Of a DNA stretch of 64,000 bases, positions 45,625 through 55,297 are shown piece after piece. The DNA comes from Paenibacillus woosongensis (GTDB taxonomy: Bacteria; Bacillota; Bacilli; Paenibacillales; Paenibacillaceae). The notes under the pieces are model-generated. The model searched no databases. It had not been told where the DNA came from and saw nothing but the letters and a program-made list of their open reading frames with translations. Location of the stretch: NCBI RefSeq assembly GCF_030122845.1, contig NZ_CP126084.1:2852001-2916000 (forward strand), given 5' to 3'. The first letter of the stretch is position 1; each line of letters opens with the position of its first letter. The position numbers and the translations under genes were made by a program.

Positions 45625-46266
45625 ATGACTGAGAAAAGAGTGCTCATTTTTGCAGGCGGCAATATGAATCCTGTATTTTTGGAGGAGATCAGGCAGAATG
45701 ATCTGGTGATAGGCGCAGATCGCGGTGCATTATTTCTCGTAGAGCATGGTATCCACCCTCATATCTCCGTCGGAGATTTTGATTCCATTACACCGGAGGA
45801 GCTGGAGAAGGTTAAATGTGCCAGCGGCAAAATCATTACATGTGATCCAATAAATAAAGATTTGACGGATACCGAGCTGGCCTATGTAACCGCCATGGAC
45901 AATGAAGCCACAGAAATCATCATGATGGGCGTGACCGGCTCAAGGATGGATCATACGCTAGCCAACATTCAAATCATGCTCCGAGGATTGCAGCACCAGG
46001 TCCAAAGCGCAATTTACGATACCCACAACTATATTACGCTTACCGGCTCCACCATCACCATCCAGGAGCACGGCTTCACTTACGCATCTTTGGTTCCTCT
46101 TACGCCGGAAGTGACCGGGATAACACTGGAAGGGTTCATGTATCCCCTAGACAATGCAACGCTTCGGATGGGGCAATCGCTTGGGATCAGCAATCGTCTT
46201 ATCGGTCAGGAAGGAACCATCCGGATCGAGAGCGGTCTGCTTTTAATCATCCAAAGCCGGGATTAA
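45625..46266 (+). CDS. thiN: Thiamine diphosphokinase (thiamine pyrophosphokinase)
   Basis: Makes thiamine diphosphate from thiamine and ATP, the cofactor used by PdhAB. The 213-residue protein has the N-terminal GADRGALFL and VGDFDSI motifs, the TDTELA substrate site and a C-terminal beta domain. I start at ATG 45625, with AAGGAAG seven bases upstream; the longer frame at 45595 begins within a few bases of the likely transcription start. It is separate from its usual B. subtilis neighbours and lies just after the insertion sequence. Confidence 0.9.
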   Translation: MTEKRVLIFAGGNMNPVFLEEIRQNDLVIGADRGALFLVEHGIHPHISVGDFDSITPEELEKVKCASGKIITCDPINKDLTDTELAYVTAMDNEATEIIMMGVTGSRMDHTLANIQIMLRGLQHQVQSAIYDTHNYITLTGSTITIQEHGFTYASLVPLTPEVTGITLEGFMYPLDNATLRMGQSLGISNRLIGQEGTIRIESGLLLIIQSRD

Positions 46267-46307
46267 CACAAAATTTAAGACAAAATTGTAACTTTTAGTT
46301 GCATACG

Positions 46308-46337
46308 AAAGAAACCTTGATGCTTCAAGGTTTCTTT
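46308..46337 (+). terminator. Intrinsic terminator of thiN
   Basis: Perfect 13-bp stem AAAGAAACCTTGA with its complement around TGCT, with a T-rich right end. It lies 42 bases after the stop codon. Confidence 0.9.
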
Positions 46338-46523
46338 TCTTTTCTCAGCATGGATTTACTCTATATTCTTAATTTTTTGTAACTTTAATGATATTTTAAT
46401 AAACGCCTTCAAAGCTATGGGAGACAGCGAGCTCCGCAATTCTACCAAAATATAGCTGGTATCAAACCTGTTATACTTCAAATCGAGCCGGTCAAAACAA
46501 AAACTTTGGAGGTACACAACAAC

Positions 46524-47045
46524 ATGAAATTACACACTATATCCCAAAAAGTATTGACGGTAGGTATCGTTTCAGCTATTGGCTTTGGAACTTTGCTTGC
46601 AAGCGGAGGCGGTACGGCACAAGCGGCTGCTGCTCCTCAAAGCGCAGAAAGCGTTGCTGTTTCTAAGGGAACTCAAGTCGTTAACTTCGGAAAAAAATAT
46701 ATGGGCACACCTTATAAATTCGGTGCATCGACTTCAACAACAAGTGTATTCGACTGCTCTTCATTCATGAAGCATATTTTCAAACAATATGGCGTTAACC
46801 TGCCACGTACATCCGCTGCCCAATCCAAAGTAGGTAAAGCGGTATCCAAATCGAACCTTCTTCCGGGCGATCTGGTCTTCTTCTCCAGCGGCAGCCGTTC
46901 GACAGGAAGCAATATTACGCACGTAGCCGTATATATGGGCAACGGTAAAATCCTGCACACTTACGGTAAACCTGGGGTAACGATCTCTGATTTGAACTCC
47001 GGAACATGGAAAAGAACTTACATCAAAGCTCGTCGCGTACTGTAG
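46524..47045 (+). CDS. Secreted NlpC/P60 peptidoglycan hydrolase
   Basis: A 173-residue exported protein with a signal peptide (about 1-37, ending in AQA) and one NlpC/P60 domain. The catalytic Cys is in VFDCSSF, with His in NITHVAVYM and a third polar residue in HTYGK, as in cell-wall endopeptidases that cut the gamma-D-Glu to diaminopimelate bond. No separate wall-binding domain is present. I use ATG 46524, with GGAGG eleven bases upstream; the upstream TTG frame starts inside that site. The 180 bases before it hold a hairpin (GGAG/CTCC) but no clear promoter. Confidence 0.88.
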   Translation: MKLHTISQKVLTVGIVSAIGFGTLLASGGGTAQAAAAPQSAESVAVSKGTQVVNFGKKYMGTPYKFGASTSTTSVFDCSSFMKHIFKQYGVNLPRTSAAQSKVGKAVSKSNLLPGDLVFFSSGSRSTGSNITHVAVYMGNGKILHTYGKPGVTISDLNSGTWKRTYIKARRVL

Positions 47046-47143
47046 TTTGTATCGAATCGATTACGTCCGAATGTTAGCATCAGCAGATGCTTACGATATT
47101 GCAATGGGACTGTATAACTGACTCATATCTTCTATCATCTTGC

Positions 47144-47190
47144 AAAAGAGGCTTCCCGGCAGATTACTTCTATCAAGGGGGGCCTCTTTT
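47144..47190 (-). terminator. Terminator between the NlpC gene and the atypical regulator
   Basis: AAAAGAGGC pairs with GCCTCTTTT, with extra inner pairing of CCC and GGG. It serves the regulator gene on the minus strand and perhaps the NlpC gene. Confidence 0.75.
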
Positions 47191-47195
47191 GTTCA

Positions 47196-47873
47196 TCAAT
47201 GCATCATATAGCCGGTTCCCCGGACGGTATGGATAATCTTTCGAGCGCGGCCGCGGTCGACTTTTTTGCGTAAATGGCGGACATATACATCTACGACATT
47301 CGTACCGGTCGCAAAGTCATACCCCCATACCTCCTGTAAAATATCATCACGATGGCATACGGTATTGGCATGCTTGGCGAGATAGACGAGCAAATCATAT
47401 TCCTTCGGAGTCAGCTTGATGATTTCCCCTTCCCGGAATACTTTGCGGCTTTTCGGCTCAATACGCAAATCCTCGAAAATGATCTCGCTTGGTTGGCCGT
47501 CGTTTAATCTCATGAACAGCCTGACCCAATGCTCCATACGTACGGCCAGCTCTTCGAACGGGACGCTGCCGTCTACGACGTCGCTCGCCCCGGCTGCGAA
47601 TGCCCCGACAAGCTGCTCCGTACTTCGTTCAAGAAGCACGGCTACGACGGGAAATGATAGCACGCCTTCATGAGCTTTAAGCAGCGCCATGGCATCGACG
47701 TCCGACACCCCTTTTTCAACCAGCATAATGTCTGGCCTTTGTTTAAGCAGCTCTTCCTTCGTCACATCTTTGTTGCGGAACCAAGTGACGTCATATCCCG
47801 CTTCCTTCAGCTGCCGGTACAAACGGCTGCTCTCCCGGGAATCCCCTCCTGCCGATAATATGTGAACTTCCAT
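47196..47873 (-). CDS. Atypical OmpR-family regulator with degenerate receiver
   Basis: A 225-residue protein with a receiver-like N-terminal domain (about 1-110) and a winged-helix DNA-binding domain (about 130-225, KLTPKEYDLLVYL and VYVRHLRKKVD). The phospho-acceptor aspartate position reads LVEKGV, with Glu in place of Asp, and the usual acidic pair after the first strand is missing (SAGG). It is therefore probably not controlled by phosphorylation. No kinase gene is adjacent. Longer frames up to 47930 start with TTG without a ribosome binding site, so I start at ATG 47873. Confidence 0.82.
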   Translation of the reverse strand: MEVHILSAGGDSRESSRLYRQLKEAGYDVTWFRNKDVTKEELLKQRPDIMLVEKGVSDVDAMALLKAHEGVLSFPVVAVLLERSTEQLVGAFAAGASDVVDGSVPFEELAVRMEHWVRLFMRLNDGQPSEIIFEDLRIEPKSRKVFREGEIIKLTPKEYDLLVYLAKHANTVCHRDDILQEVWGYDFATGTNVVDVYVRHLRKKVDRGRARKIIHTVRGTGYMMH

Positions 47874-47987
47874 ACGATTCGCCGCCCACCTTCTGCTCCA
47901 CATCACGATTTTATTAATTAAGATGGACAAAATGCAAACAAACCATTCCCGAATTTAACGGAAATGGTTAGCTGCTTCTATCTTACT

Positions 47988-49067
47988 TTAGCCGAAGTAC
48001 CTGTCATAAAGCACTTTGGCTTCTACAATATCCTTCGTTCCATGGATCAATGCCCGCCCGTCTTTGAATAATACCAGCCGGCGCTCTCCAATCGTATAGG
48101 ATAGCAGAAACTTATTGAATTCTGCCGTCCCTTCCCCAAGACGCATCAGGGCATTGGCCGTCTCCTCCAAATTCCATTCCCGCGGTTTAGCCGGACGAAT
48201 TTGGACAGTATCCCTGCCGCAGAGCACTTCGGTCTTTCGTGAGCCCGAATGGGACAAATAGGGATAGGCTGGTTGCGAGCCGCAGGACGGACAGTCTGGC
48301 TTCCGGGCCGCATCCATCTTGAGCGCCGCCTGCTCATTGCGCCATAAGTCAAATGTCAGCAGCGTTCCTCGAAGATACTCGGTCTGTCCCGTGAGCAACT
48401 TCAGCGCTTCTGTTGTCTGATGGGCAACAACCGTCTGAACCGTCGGCGGAATAATCCCTGCTGTATCACAAGTATCGCCGCCAAGCGGAATTGAGCCCAG
48501 CAGACAGTTCAAACAGGCGGTCTTCCCTGGCAATATCGTATACGTAATGCCATAGCTGCCTACGCAGGCACCGTAAATCCAAGGAATTCCCTTCTTCTGG
48601 GAAATGTCGTTAATAACCATTCTCGTGTCAAAATTATCGGTAGCATCCAGTATAAGCCGGATTCCCGGCAATAAGGAGCTTATTTCAGTATAGGTCACAT
48701 CCATGACATGAGCTTCAATGGTCACTTCGCTATTAATCGCTTGCAGCCGCTTCTGGGCAGCGATTGCCTTAGGCAGCCGGAGCTCGGCATCTTCTTCCGC
48801 GAACAGCTGCTGCCTTTGCAAATTGCTCCATTCCACGTAATCCCGGTCCACGATGACTACACGCCCAACGCCAGCCCGCACGAGCGTTTCCGCAATTCCT
48901 GTGCCCAGCGCTCCAGCGCCTACGATAAGAATAGCGCTTTCCGACAGCTTGCGCTGCCCTTCCGGACCGATCATCGCAAAACGTTCCTGCCTGGAATACC
49001 GGTCCGTCCGGTCTCTTGTTTCCGTGGACAAAACTGCTGCCGAGGTTTCAGATCGCTTGCCTTGCAT
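47988..49067 (-). CDS. ThiF/MoeB-like adenylyltransferase (E1 family)
   Basis: A 359-residue E1-like enzyme that should adenylate the C-terminus of a ubiquitin-like sulfur carrier (ThiS or MoaD). It has the ATP-binding GAGALGTG, the RDYVEWSNLQRQQLF segment, the DATDNFDTR motif and two CxxC pairs (CLNC and CPSC) that bind zinc. About 90 residues follow the second pair, which may be a regulatory domain. I use ATG 49067, with AAGGAG ten bases upstream. No sulfur-carrier gene is nearby, so its pathway (thiamine or molybdenum cofactor) is open; moeA and mobB lie 40 kb away. Confidence 0.85.
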   Translation of the reverse strand: MQGKRSETSAAVLSTETRDRTDRYSRQERFAMIGPEGQRKLSESAILIVGAGALGTGIAETLVRAGVGRVVIVDRDYVEWSNLQRQQLFAEEDAELRLPKAIAAQKRLQAINSEVTIEAHVMDVTYTEISSLLPGIRLILDATDNFDTRMVINDISQKKGIPWIYGACVGSYGITYTILPGKTACLNCLLGSIPLGGDTCDTAGIIPPTVQTVVAHQTTEALKLLTGQTEYLRGTLLTFDLWRNEQAALKMDAARKPDCPSCGSQPAYPYLSHSGSRKTEVLCGRDTVQIRPAKPREWNLEETANALMRLGEGTAEFNKFLLSYTIGERRLVLFKDGRALIHGTKDIVEAKVLYDRYFG

Positions 49068-49121
49068 TCCCGCTCCGCTCCTTTTCATCAGAAAACTATG
49101 AATACCTGCTGCACAATGGCC

Positions 49122-50669
49122 TTATTTCGTGGACCACTGCTCGACGTCCCAAACCTTCGTTACCCAATCTTCGTAAAAGTCGGGTTCGTGAGATACGAGC
49201 AGCACCGTCCCCTTGAACTCCTTCAGCGCACGCTTCAGTTCCTCCTTGGCCGCTACGTCCAGATGGTTCGTCGGCTCATCGAACAATATCCAGTTTGTCT
49301 CGCGCATCATCAGCTTACACAGCCGTACCTTGGCTTGCTCGCCACCGCTCAGCGCTTTAAGCTGGCGGGTGATGTGATCGTTCTTCAAGCCGCAGCGCGC
49401 CAAATGCGCCCTTACTTCATGCTGGTTCAGATGCGGAAACTCATTCCATACATCATCAATCGGCGTGCCGTTTCCTGGGCGTACCTCTTGCTCGAAATAT
49501 GCCGGATACAGGAAGTCCCCCTGATACGTTTTGCCGCTAATCGGCGGAATCTTGCCAAGAATCGTCTTTAGCAGCGTGGATTTGCCGACGCCGTTACAGC
49601 CGACGATCGCGATTTTCTCGCCACGCTCAATCGTCATCGACATTTTAGGCAGCAGCGCATGCGTATAGCCGATTTCAAAGTCGATGCCTTCGAATACCGT
49701 CTTTCCGCTCGCTCTCGATTCTTTAAAGCCGAAAACCGGCTTAGCGGCTTCCTCGGGCTTGTCGATCCGCTCCAGACGATCCAGCTGCTTCTCCCGGCTC
49801 TTCGCCCGGCCGGAAGTAGAATACCGCGCTTTGTTGCGTTGTATGAAATCTTCCTGCTTCTTGATAAACTCCTGCTGTTTCTCGTAAGCCTCAATATGCT
49901 GATTTTTGTTGATGTCAGCCATTTCCAGGAACTTCTCATAATTCGCCGAATAACGCGTCAGTTTGGCAAATTCCAAATGATAAATGACGCTGACGACTTT
50001 ATTCATGAACTCGGTATCATGCGAAATGAGAATAAAGGCGTACGGATAGTTCTGCAAATAGTTCGTGAGCCATTGGATATGCTCCACATCCAAATAGTTC
50101 GTCGGCTCGTCAAGCAGCAGGACGTTCGGCTTCTCCAGCAGCAGCTTGGCCAGAAGCACCTTCGTCCGCTGCCCCCCGCTTAGAGTCGAGACGTCGCGGT
50201 CAAGGCCGATCGCGGACAATCCTAACCCGTTCGCCATTTCCTCAACCTTCACGTCGATCAAATAGAAATCGCCGATATCCAGCTGCTCCTGAATTTCGCC
50301 CATCTGCTCCAGCAGCAGCTCTAGCTCCTCGGGCGAGGCATCGGCCATTTTCTCCGTAATTTCCATCATTTCCTTCTCCAGCTCCAACAGCGGAAGAAAT
50401 GCATCCTTCAATATATCTCGAACCGTCTTGCCAGGTGTCAGCCTCGTATGCTGATCGAGGTATCCATACCGTACCTTCGGCGTCCATTCGACCTTGCCTT
50501 CATCCTTCAGGAGCTGTCCGGTCAAAATATTCATTAATGTGGACTTGCCTACGCCGTTTGCCCCAACCAGGCCGACATGCTCACCGGCCAACAAGCGAAA
50601 TGAGACATTCTTAAACAAAGTACGGTCCCCGAAATTGTGGGAGACGTTCTCTACAGTTAATAAACTCAT
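49122..50669 (-). CDS. ABC-F protein, YfmM-like
   Basis: A 515-residue protein with two fused ABC ATPase domains and no membrane span. Each has Walker A (GANGVGKST and GCNGVGKST), a signature (LSGGQRTK and LSGGEQAK) and Walker B (LLLDEPTNYLD and ILFDEPTNHLD), with the Lys/Glu-rich inter-domain linker of ABC-F. The family acts on the ribosome, in translation factor or antibiotic-protection roles. The N-terminal sequence is closest to B. subtilis YfmM. No tie to the genes around it is seen. Confidence 0.9.
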   Translation of the reverse strand: MSLLTVENVSHNFGDRTLFKNVSFRLLAGEHVGLVGANGVGKSTLMNILTGQLLKDEGKVEWTPKVRYGYLDQHTRLTPGKTVRDILKDAFLPLLELEKEMMEITEKMADASPEELELLLEQMGEIQEQLDIGDFYLIDVKVEEMANGLGLSAIGLDRDVSTLSGGQRTKVLLAKLLLEKPNVLLLDEPTNYLDVEHIQWLTNYLQNYPYAFILISHDTEFMNKVVSVIYHLEFAKLTRYSANYEKFLEMADINKNQHIEAYEKQQEFIKKQEDFIQRNKARYSTSGRAKSREKQLDRLERIDKPEEAAKPVFGFKESRASGKTVFEGIDFEIGYTHALLPKMSMTIERGEKIAIVGCNGVGKSTLLKTILGKIPPISGKTYQGDFLYPAYFEQEVRPGNGTPIDDVWNEFPHLNQHEVRAHLARCGLKNDHITRQLKALSGGEQAKVRLCKLMMRETNWILFDEPTNHLDVAAKEELKRALKEFKGTVLLVSHEPDFYEDWVTKVWDVEQWSTK

Positions 50670-50757
50670 ATTAGCGACCCTTACTCCTTCTATATGACAT
50701 TCAAGAACCTATTTTAGCATAAGTGGGAGAAGGTCTGAAACAGTTTTTATTTAAGCG

Positions 50758-51738
50758 TCAGCGGCAAGTATTCTCAAAATATCCCTTAGCCGCCGCATCC
50801 CTGCGGTTCGTGAATGCTTGTTCAATACGGTAGCGGGGCGGGCAGCCTTCCCGAAAAACGTAACGAAGGCCCGTCGTTTCATCGATGCCTCCAACCAGCA
50901 GCTTGCTTTGCACCAGTCGTCCTCCGCCAAAGGCATAATTATTATAATAACGATCACCCACCGGAATGCCCTGCACAAACACAATGACACCGATATCATT
51001 GAGCGTATTCGTCCAGTCCTCCTGGGACAAGGCCGGTAATGTAAAAAGATAATTTACTCCGATCCGTGCTGCGTATTCGTTATGACGATTCATGTATCCT
51101 GCTATGTCCTCCTCAATAGTTCGCACAATCGTCGCTCGCCTAACTTGTTCAAACGCTTCAGCGTCCTGCAACAATGGAATGGCCGTCGCAAGACTGAGCT
51201 CGCTTTGTCTCCCTCTCAGCCACTCGCCCGATCGGCTCTCGTATGCCGTAACCCGATTATCCAGCGTAAATGCAATACTGTTGCCGGACTGATCCGTGTA
51301 TACATACGGTTTTTTCGGCCCCCAGCGATGCGATAATTCAGACTCACCCGTCCCGGCCTCCTTGCTCTCATGCACGGCATAAATAGAAAATCCGTCATAT
51401 TCAATGACCGCAATTACCGGTATATAAGCCAGCATTGCCCTCTGGGCAATCGGATCATTCTCAATACCTAAATGAATTGACAACGTCTCGATGAACGCAG
51501 ACAGGGCTTCCTCCTTATCCGTTCTCATAAATTTCGCCGAACCATATCCGGTTTCGTAATGCTGCAGCTCATTTAGATTGAGCGCATGAGCAGCATCCTG
51601 GACAGCCGTGCGGAGAGCCGAGGTATAGCGCAGCTGAAGCCGGTGAGCTTCCCTTAGATCCCCGGTATGCAGATGAAGAACCCATAGATAGGGCGAAGCG
51701 ATCAGCACGAAAATCATCGCCCAATCAGTAATCTTCAT
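50758..51738 (-). CDS. Tad-operon exported protein, single N-terminal span
   Basis: A 326-residue protein with one hydrophobic span near the N-terminus (about 7-22) and a long extracellular part. The region after the span (RLQLRYTSALRTAVQDAAHALN) resembles a TadE/F-like or minor pseudopilin start. No family is recognised. The start ATG overlaps the stop codon of the upstream gene by 14 bases. It is the last gene of the Tad-like operon and is probably a minor pilin or a stalk part. Confidence 0.65.
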   Translation of the reverse strand: MKITDWAMIFVLIASPYLWVLHLHTGDLREAHRLQLRYTSALRTAVQDAAHALNLNELQHYETGYGSAKFMRTDKEEALSAFIETLSIHLGIENDPIAQRAMLAYIPVIAVIEYDGFSIYAVHESKEAGTGESELSHRWGPKKPYVYTDQSGNSIAFTLDNRVTAYESRSGEWLRGRQSELSLATAIPLLQDAEAFEQVRRATIVRTIEEDIAGYMNRHNEYAARIGVNYLFTLPALSQEDWTNTLNDIGVIVFVQGIPVGDRYYNNYAFGGGRLVQSKLLVGGIDETTGLRYVFREGCPPRYRIEQAFTNRRDAAAKGYFENTCR

Positions 51739-52276
51739 TGAGCACCATCCCCCCGTAACTCATGGCATTCCATCCGCCGGGGTTTGCAGCTCCATATAAA
51801 AAATCATTCAGCACCGTCATCGGCGTTCGCTCCAAACCGGTAATGGTTACCGTGAAATAATCGCCAATTTCCATTTCATACCTGGGGCGCCCGCTTGCGC
51901 CGGCTGGAGCTTGCTCAGGAAAAAGCAGCGGCAATATGTCATGGTCATAATAATCTTCATAATGAATGCTGAATCGGCCTAAAAAGGAATCAGGGTCGGA
52001 AGTATCACTGTATTCCGGATGATATTTTTTGTGACGGTGCACGAGTTCGATCTTGTATTCGCCTCCTGCGGCACCAAGCTCATGGACAAAATCCCTGTAC
52101 ATCGATGCCGATAAATATCCTTTATTTCGGACCGCGTCAGCAAACCGAACCAACGTGTTGTATGCCGCGAGCGCCCGATAACCCTCCTCCCTCTGTGCCG
52201 ATTGAACAGCCGGAACCAAATACAGCAAGACGACGGCCAATAGCGCTGCAGAAATTTTAGATAAAGCGTTTGACAT
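51725..52276 (-). CDS. Tad-operon pilin-like protein, 183 residues
   Basis: One N-terminal span (about 7-24, SAALLAVVLLYLVPAV) followed by an extracellular domain. Not recognised by family. The order, length and topology fit a minor pseudopilin of a Tad/Flp system. GGGGC lies seven bases before the ATG. It overlaps the next gene (50758-51738) by 14 bases. Confidence 0.65.
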   Translation of the reverse strand: MSNALSKISAALLAVVLLYLVPAVQSAQREEGYRALAAYNTLVRFADAVRNKGYLSASMYRDFVHELGAAGGEYKIELVHRHKKYHPEYSDTSDPDSFLGRFSIHYEDYYDHDILPLLFPEQAPAGASGRPRYEMEIGDYFTVTITGLERTPMTVLNDFLYGAANPGGWNAMSYGGMVLNEDY

Positions 52277-52288
52277 CGTTCAGCCCCT

Positions 52289-52708
52289 TTATTCCTTTTG
52301 AAAAGCTATTTTTTGCACGCGGCCTGCGAAATCGTAATCCATCAGCACATGATAGCTCGCCTTTAAGTCCAGGAGGGCTGCTGCTTTCATTACAGCCGCA
52401 TCCTGCAAAGAATAATCATCGCTGCCCGCTTCGTTCAAATCCACCATCCTCCCGTCTATTTCAACGACAACGCCTTGTCTGGCCAGTTCTGCCAAGCTGT
52501 GTATGATTTCAGCTCCGCTGTACCGCTCAGCCTGTATTTCAATACCGATCGCAGTATGGATACTGTCCTTTTGACCCTGCGTAAAAGGGATTAATCGATC
52601 CAAGACGTCCTGCTCCAGCCGGGACTGATCTACCGCAAGCCACAAAGCGCTAAGACACGCCATACAACCAATGAGCAGCCATAGAAAGCTTTTCAGTACA
52701 CTATTCAT
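52289..52708 (-). CDS. Tad-operon small exported protein, 139 residues
   Basis: One N-terminal span (about 6-24, SFLWLLIGCMACLSALWLA) and an acidic extracellular part of about 110 residues. Not recognised. No Shine-Dalgarno sequence is visible before the ATG, which lies seven bases after the upstream stop, so translation is probably coupled. It fits a pilin-like component. Confidence 0.6.
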   Translation of the reverse strand: MNSVLKSFLWLLIGCMACLSALWLAVDQSRLEQDVLDRLIPFTQGQKDSIHTAIGIEIQAERYSGAEIIHSLAELARQGVVVEIDGRMVDLNEAGSDDYSLQDAAVMKAAALLDLKASYHVLMDYDFAGRVQKIAFQKE

Positions 52709-52715
52709 GTCATTA

Positions 52716-53213
52716 TTAAGGGGATGCGAGCACAGTCGTCTGCGTAAAAATAATTCCTCTCACAACGTTCGAATTATCTTTAATTACTTTTGCTTTGAAC
52801 TTGCCGCTCGGATTGACATATTCATCCAGTATTTCGTTCCAAGAATTGTTGATGTTGCCGACCTTATCGCTAATGACGGCTCCGAAATCTTCAATCGGCA
52901 CATGGTTGCCCACACGAAGCATATTGCCGTACCACTGGCCATTCTGATTTTTTCCGGTCTTCACCTGGATTCCGAATTGCTCCCGGTCCTTGAACTTTCT
53001 GAGAGCATTCGTTACCTGTGATCCGCTGACGGTCGTATCATCGTAAACCGTAAACGACGCCTGCGACAGTTCGGTCTGGATATCCGAGAAATTGTTCTGC
53101 GCCGTTTTGGTGGCCTCTTGCGCGGATACGAACAAAATAACCACAATTGTAATAAGCGCAATCGTCAGGAAAATGCCGGCTGCAACTTTTAATGCGGATG
53201 AAGCATTATTCAT
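52716..53213 (-). CDS. Tad-operon pilin-like protein, 165 residues
   Basis: A hydrophobic N-terminal helix (about 10-31) followed by a 130-residue exported domain, the shape of a type IV pilin or Tad pseudopilin. No prepilin cleavage motif of the classical form is clear. I start at ATG 53213, with GGAGG nine bases upstream; the longer frame reading into the TadB/C gene is not plausible. It is the best candidate for the major pilus or secreted subunit of the locus. Confidence 0.68.
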   Translation of the reverse strand: MNNASSALKVAAGIFLTIALITIVVILFVSAQEATKTAQNNFSDIQTELSQASFTVYDDTTVSGSQVTNALRKFKDREQFGIQVKTGKNQNGQWYGNMLRVGNHVPIEDFGAVISDKVGNINNSWNEILDEYVNPSGKFKAKVIKDNSNVVRGIIFTQTTVLASP

Positions 53214-53233
53214 TTTATCATTCCTCCAAATCG

Positions 53234-55297
53234 CTATAATTTCTGAATATGTTCGAAATACAAATCCATCTGTTTGAAACTCATCCATATGAGCGGGATA
53301 ACCAAATAAGCGAATACGAGGCTGTACATCGGCGTAAAACCAATCATTCGGCCGAGTTCTGCCCGGGTATCCAGCGATTTCTCGTAATCGAAGCGCCTGC
53401 GCTCGAATTGAAACGACATCTCATGCTCCAGATCATCAAATGCTTTAGCAACGGTAATTTTCTCTGCGGCAAGCAGCAGCTTGTCCACGAACCGTCTGAA
53501 CTCTGCGAGAGCAACTTCTGCTTTCATTTCTTGTAGAGCCGTTTCTCCGCCCTGACTGTAGTTGAGCAGGCATTTCTCTAACGGCGCTTTGAAAATGACG
53601 GCATATACATAGAGCCATTCCAAAATTTCTTCCACTGAAATCCGCTCCAGCTCTTTAAAAATCCCCACCATCGTCATGAATTGATAGACTTCTTGGAGCA
53701 TATCCGAAAGCCTCATTTTGCGCTGGAACCACAGCAGCCAAAGCGGCATCGCGAATGCCAAACAGCCTGCGGCCAGAGCGGCAGCAACCTCCCACCATTT
53801 CAAATACTCCCGGTCAAGCCTGTTGAGCTTATCAACGATCCGGACCGCCATGGCGGTCAACTCGTCTTGGCTCAGCGTTTCCCCCTGGGCTTCGAGGGCT
53901 GCCTCAGCGGATTTCAAAACGGCATCATAACCAGCCTGGGAAGACATATTCATCTCTTCTATCGCCGTTTTCTCCAAAGCAGCGAGCCTCTCGGCCCCTT
54001 CCTTCTCCTGAGGTGTCATCGCGCCGAAGAATATCGTGCTCTGCGGCGGCTCCCTGAGGATTTGATGATAAGTGACCACGTGCAGCGCAATGCAGAGAGC
54101 AATTGTCGAAACGAAACCTAACAGAAAGAGACCGACCCTCCTTAGTTGAAACCATTCGACTCTCATTTGCAGATTGCTGTCCTTGAACAATTGCGTAAGC
54201 CGATAGTATGAAAACGAAGATCGAGGCGGAACGAACCACTGGACGGCGTTTCTTATCCAGCGGATTTTGTAAACCCTGGCCTCCCAGCATATTTTACTGC
54301 CGGATGCCCGGTATGCTGTATCTTCTTCATTTTTTAATTTTTGCAGCAAAATAAAGGAAATCAGTATGATCAAAAAAATGAGAATCTTAAGCACAATCCC
54401 CGCTTTGCTTAAATAAAAATGATCCATGAGCGGGAAGTTCCGCCTCGCCCACATCTCGATCGGTTTTGTAAAAAATATAGGTGCAAGGGCGATAACATGC
54501 AGCCCCTTCAGCAAGTAGTCCAGTTTAGTACGGCGAATAAGGTCGAGTTGAATTTCTTGCGTCAGACTGGCGACCGCCCGCAAAAACACCGAACCCTCCT
54601 TCGAAGTCTTGTCGCCGAATTCCATAACCAAGCTGGATATTCCCGCAAACGCCTTTAAGAACCTGCTGGGCGCTGTCTCGTAATATTGCTCCAGCCCTTC
54701 CTGCTGCTTAGGTGCAGTCAAGGCTTCATGGATGCGGTAGGCCTGGGCACCGATCTCCTCACCGAGCCCTTCCGCTGCTTCGTCGATCGCATCGGTAATC
54801 ATGCCGTGACGATGGTAGGCATGGCGCACCGCTGCAAAAAACTCCAGCATATGCTCCAACAGCTTGCGTTCAAGGCGATTTACGAAACCGTCCAGGAACA
54901 GTCCCTGTAAAACCGCAGCCGTAATTAATAGCGTCACGAAAAACATGATGTTCGGGTTCATCCAGGTCAGCAAGGTGATGCCCAGGCCGAAAGTAAGCAG
55001 GAGCGCATAAACGAGCATCATCGTTCTCCTGCGCAGCTCAAATTCGGCATACGTATGCATCAGCGACAATTTCCCGCGTACCTTGCGGACATAATAGCGC
55101 AGGGGAGGCACTTTTAGAAATATGGCATAGGATCTCAGCAGAAAAGCAGTGATATGCTTGCGAACGTAAGCCGCTATGCTCTGACTGCTATCCGTAAGAG
55201 ATTCGAGACTGGAGATACGCCTAGAGGCCGCCCATAAACCGATGCATAACAGCACAGAGAAAATTAGAATCCAGATTAATACTGTTCTAAGCTCCAA
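53234..55297 (-). CDS. Fused TadB/TadC-like membrane platform protein
   Basis: A 687-residue integral membrane protein with seven or eight hydrophobic segments in two halves, each similar in layout to the roughly 300-residue TadB and TadC (type II secretion F domain). Both halves have an extended cytoplasmic region between spans. In normal Tad loci these are two proteins; here they are fused in one gene. I start at TTG 55297, with GGAGG seven bases upstream. It overlaps the CpaF gene by 11 bases. The platform would anchor the CpaF motor. Confidence 0.78.
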   Translation of the reverse strand: MELRTVLIWILIFSVLLCIGLWAASRRISSLESLTDSSQSIAAYVRKHITAFLLRSYAIFLKVPPLRYYVRKVRGKLSLMHTYAEFELRRRTMMLVYALLLTFGLGITLLTWMNPNIMFFVTLLITAAVLQGLFLDGFVNRLERKLLEHMLEFFAAVRHAYHRHGMITDAIDEAAEGLGEEIGAQAYRIHEALTAPKQQEGLEQYYETAPSRFLKAFAGISSLVMEFGDKTSKEGSVFLRAVASLTQEIQLDLIRRTKLDYLLKGLHVIALAPIFFTKPIEMWARRNFPLMDHFYLSKAGIVLKILIFLIILISFILLQKLKNEEDTAYRASGSKICWEARVYKIRWIRNAVQWFVPPRSSFSYYRLTQLFKDSNLQMRVEWFQLRRVGLFLLGFVSTIALCIALHVVTYHQILREPPQSTIFFGAMTPQEKEGAERLAALEKTAIEEMNMSSQAGYDAVLKSAEAALEAQGETLSQDELTAMAVRIVDKLNRLDREYLKWWEVAAALAAGCLAFAMPLWLLWFQRKMRLSDMLQEVYQFMTMVGIFKELERISVEEILEWLYVYAVIFKAPLEKCLLNYSQGGETALQEMKAEVALAEFRRFVDKLLLAAEKITVAKAFDDLEHEMSFQFERRRFDYEKSLDTRAELGRMIGFTPMYSLVFAYLVIPLIWMSFKQMDLYFEHIQKL

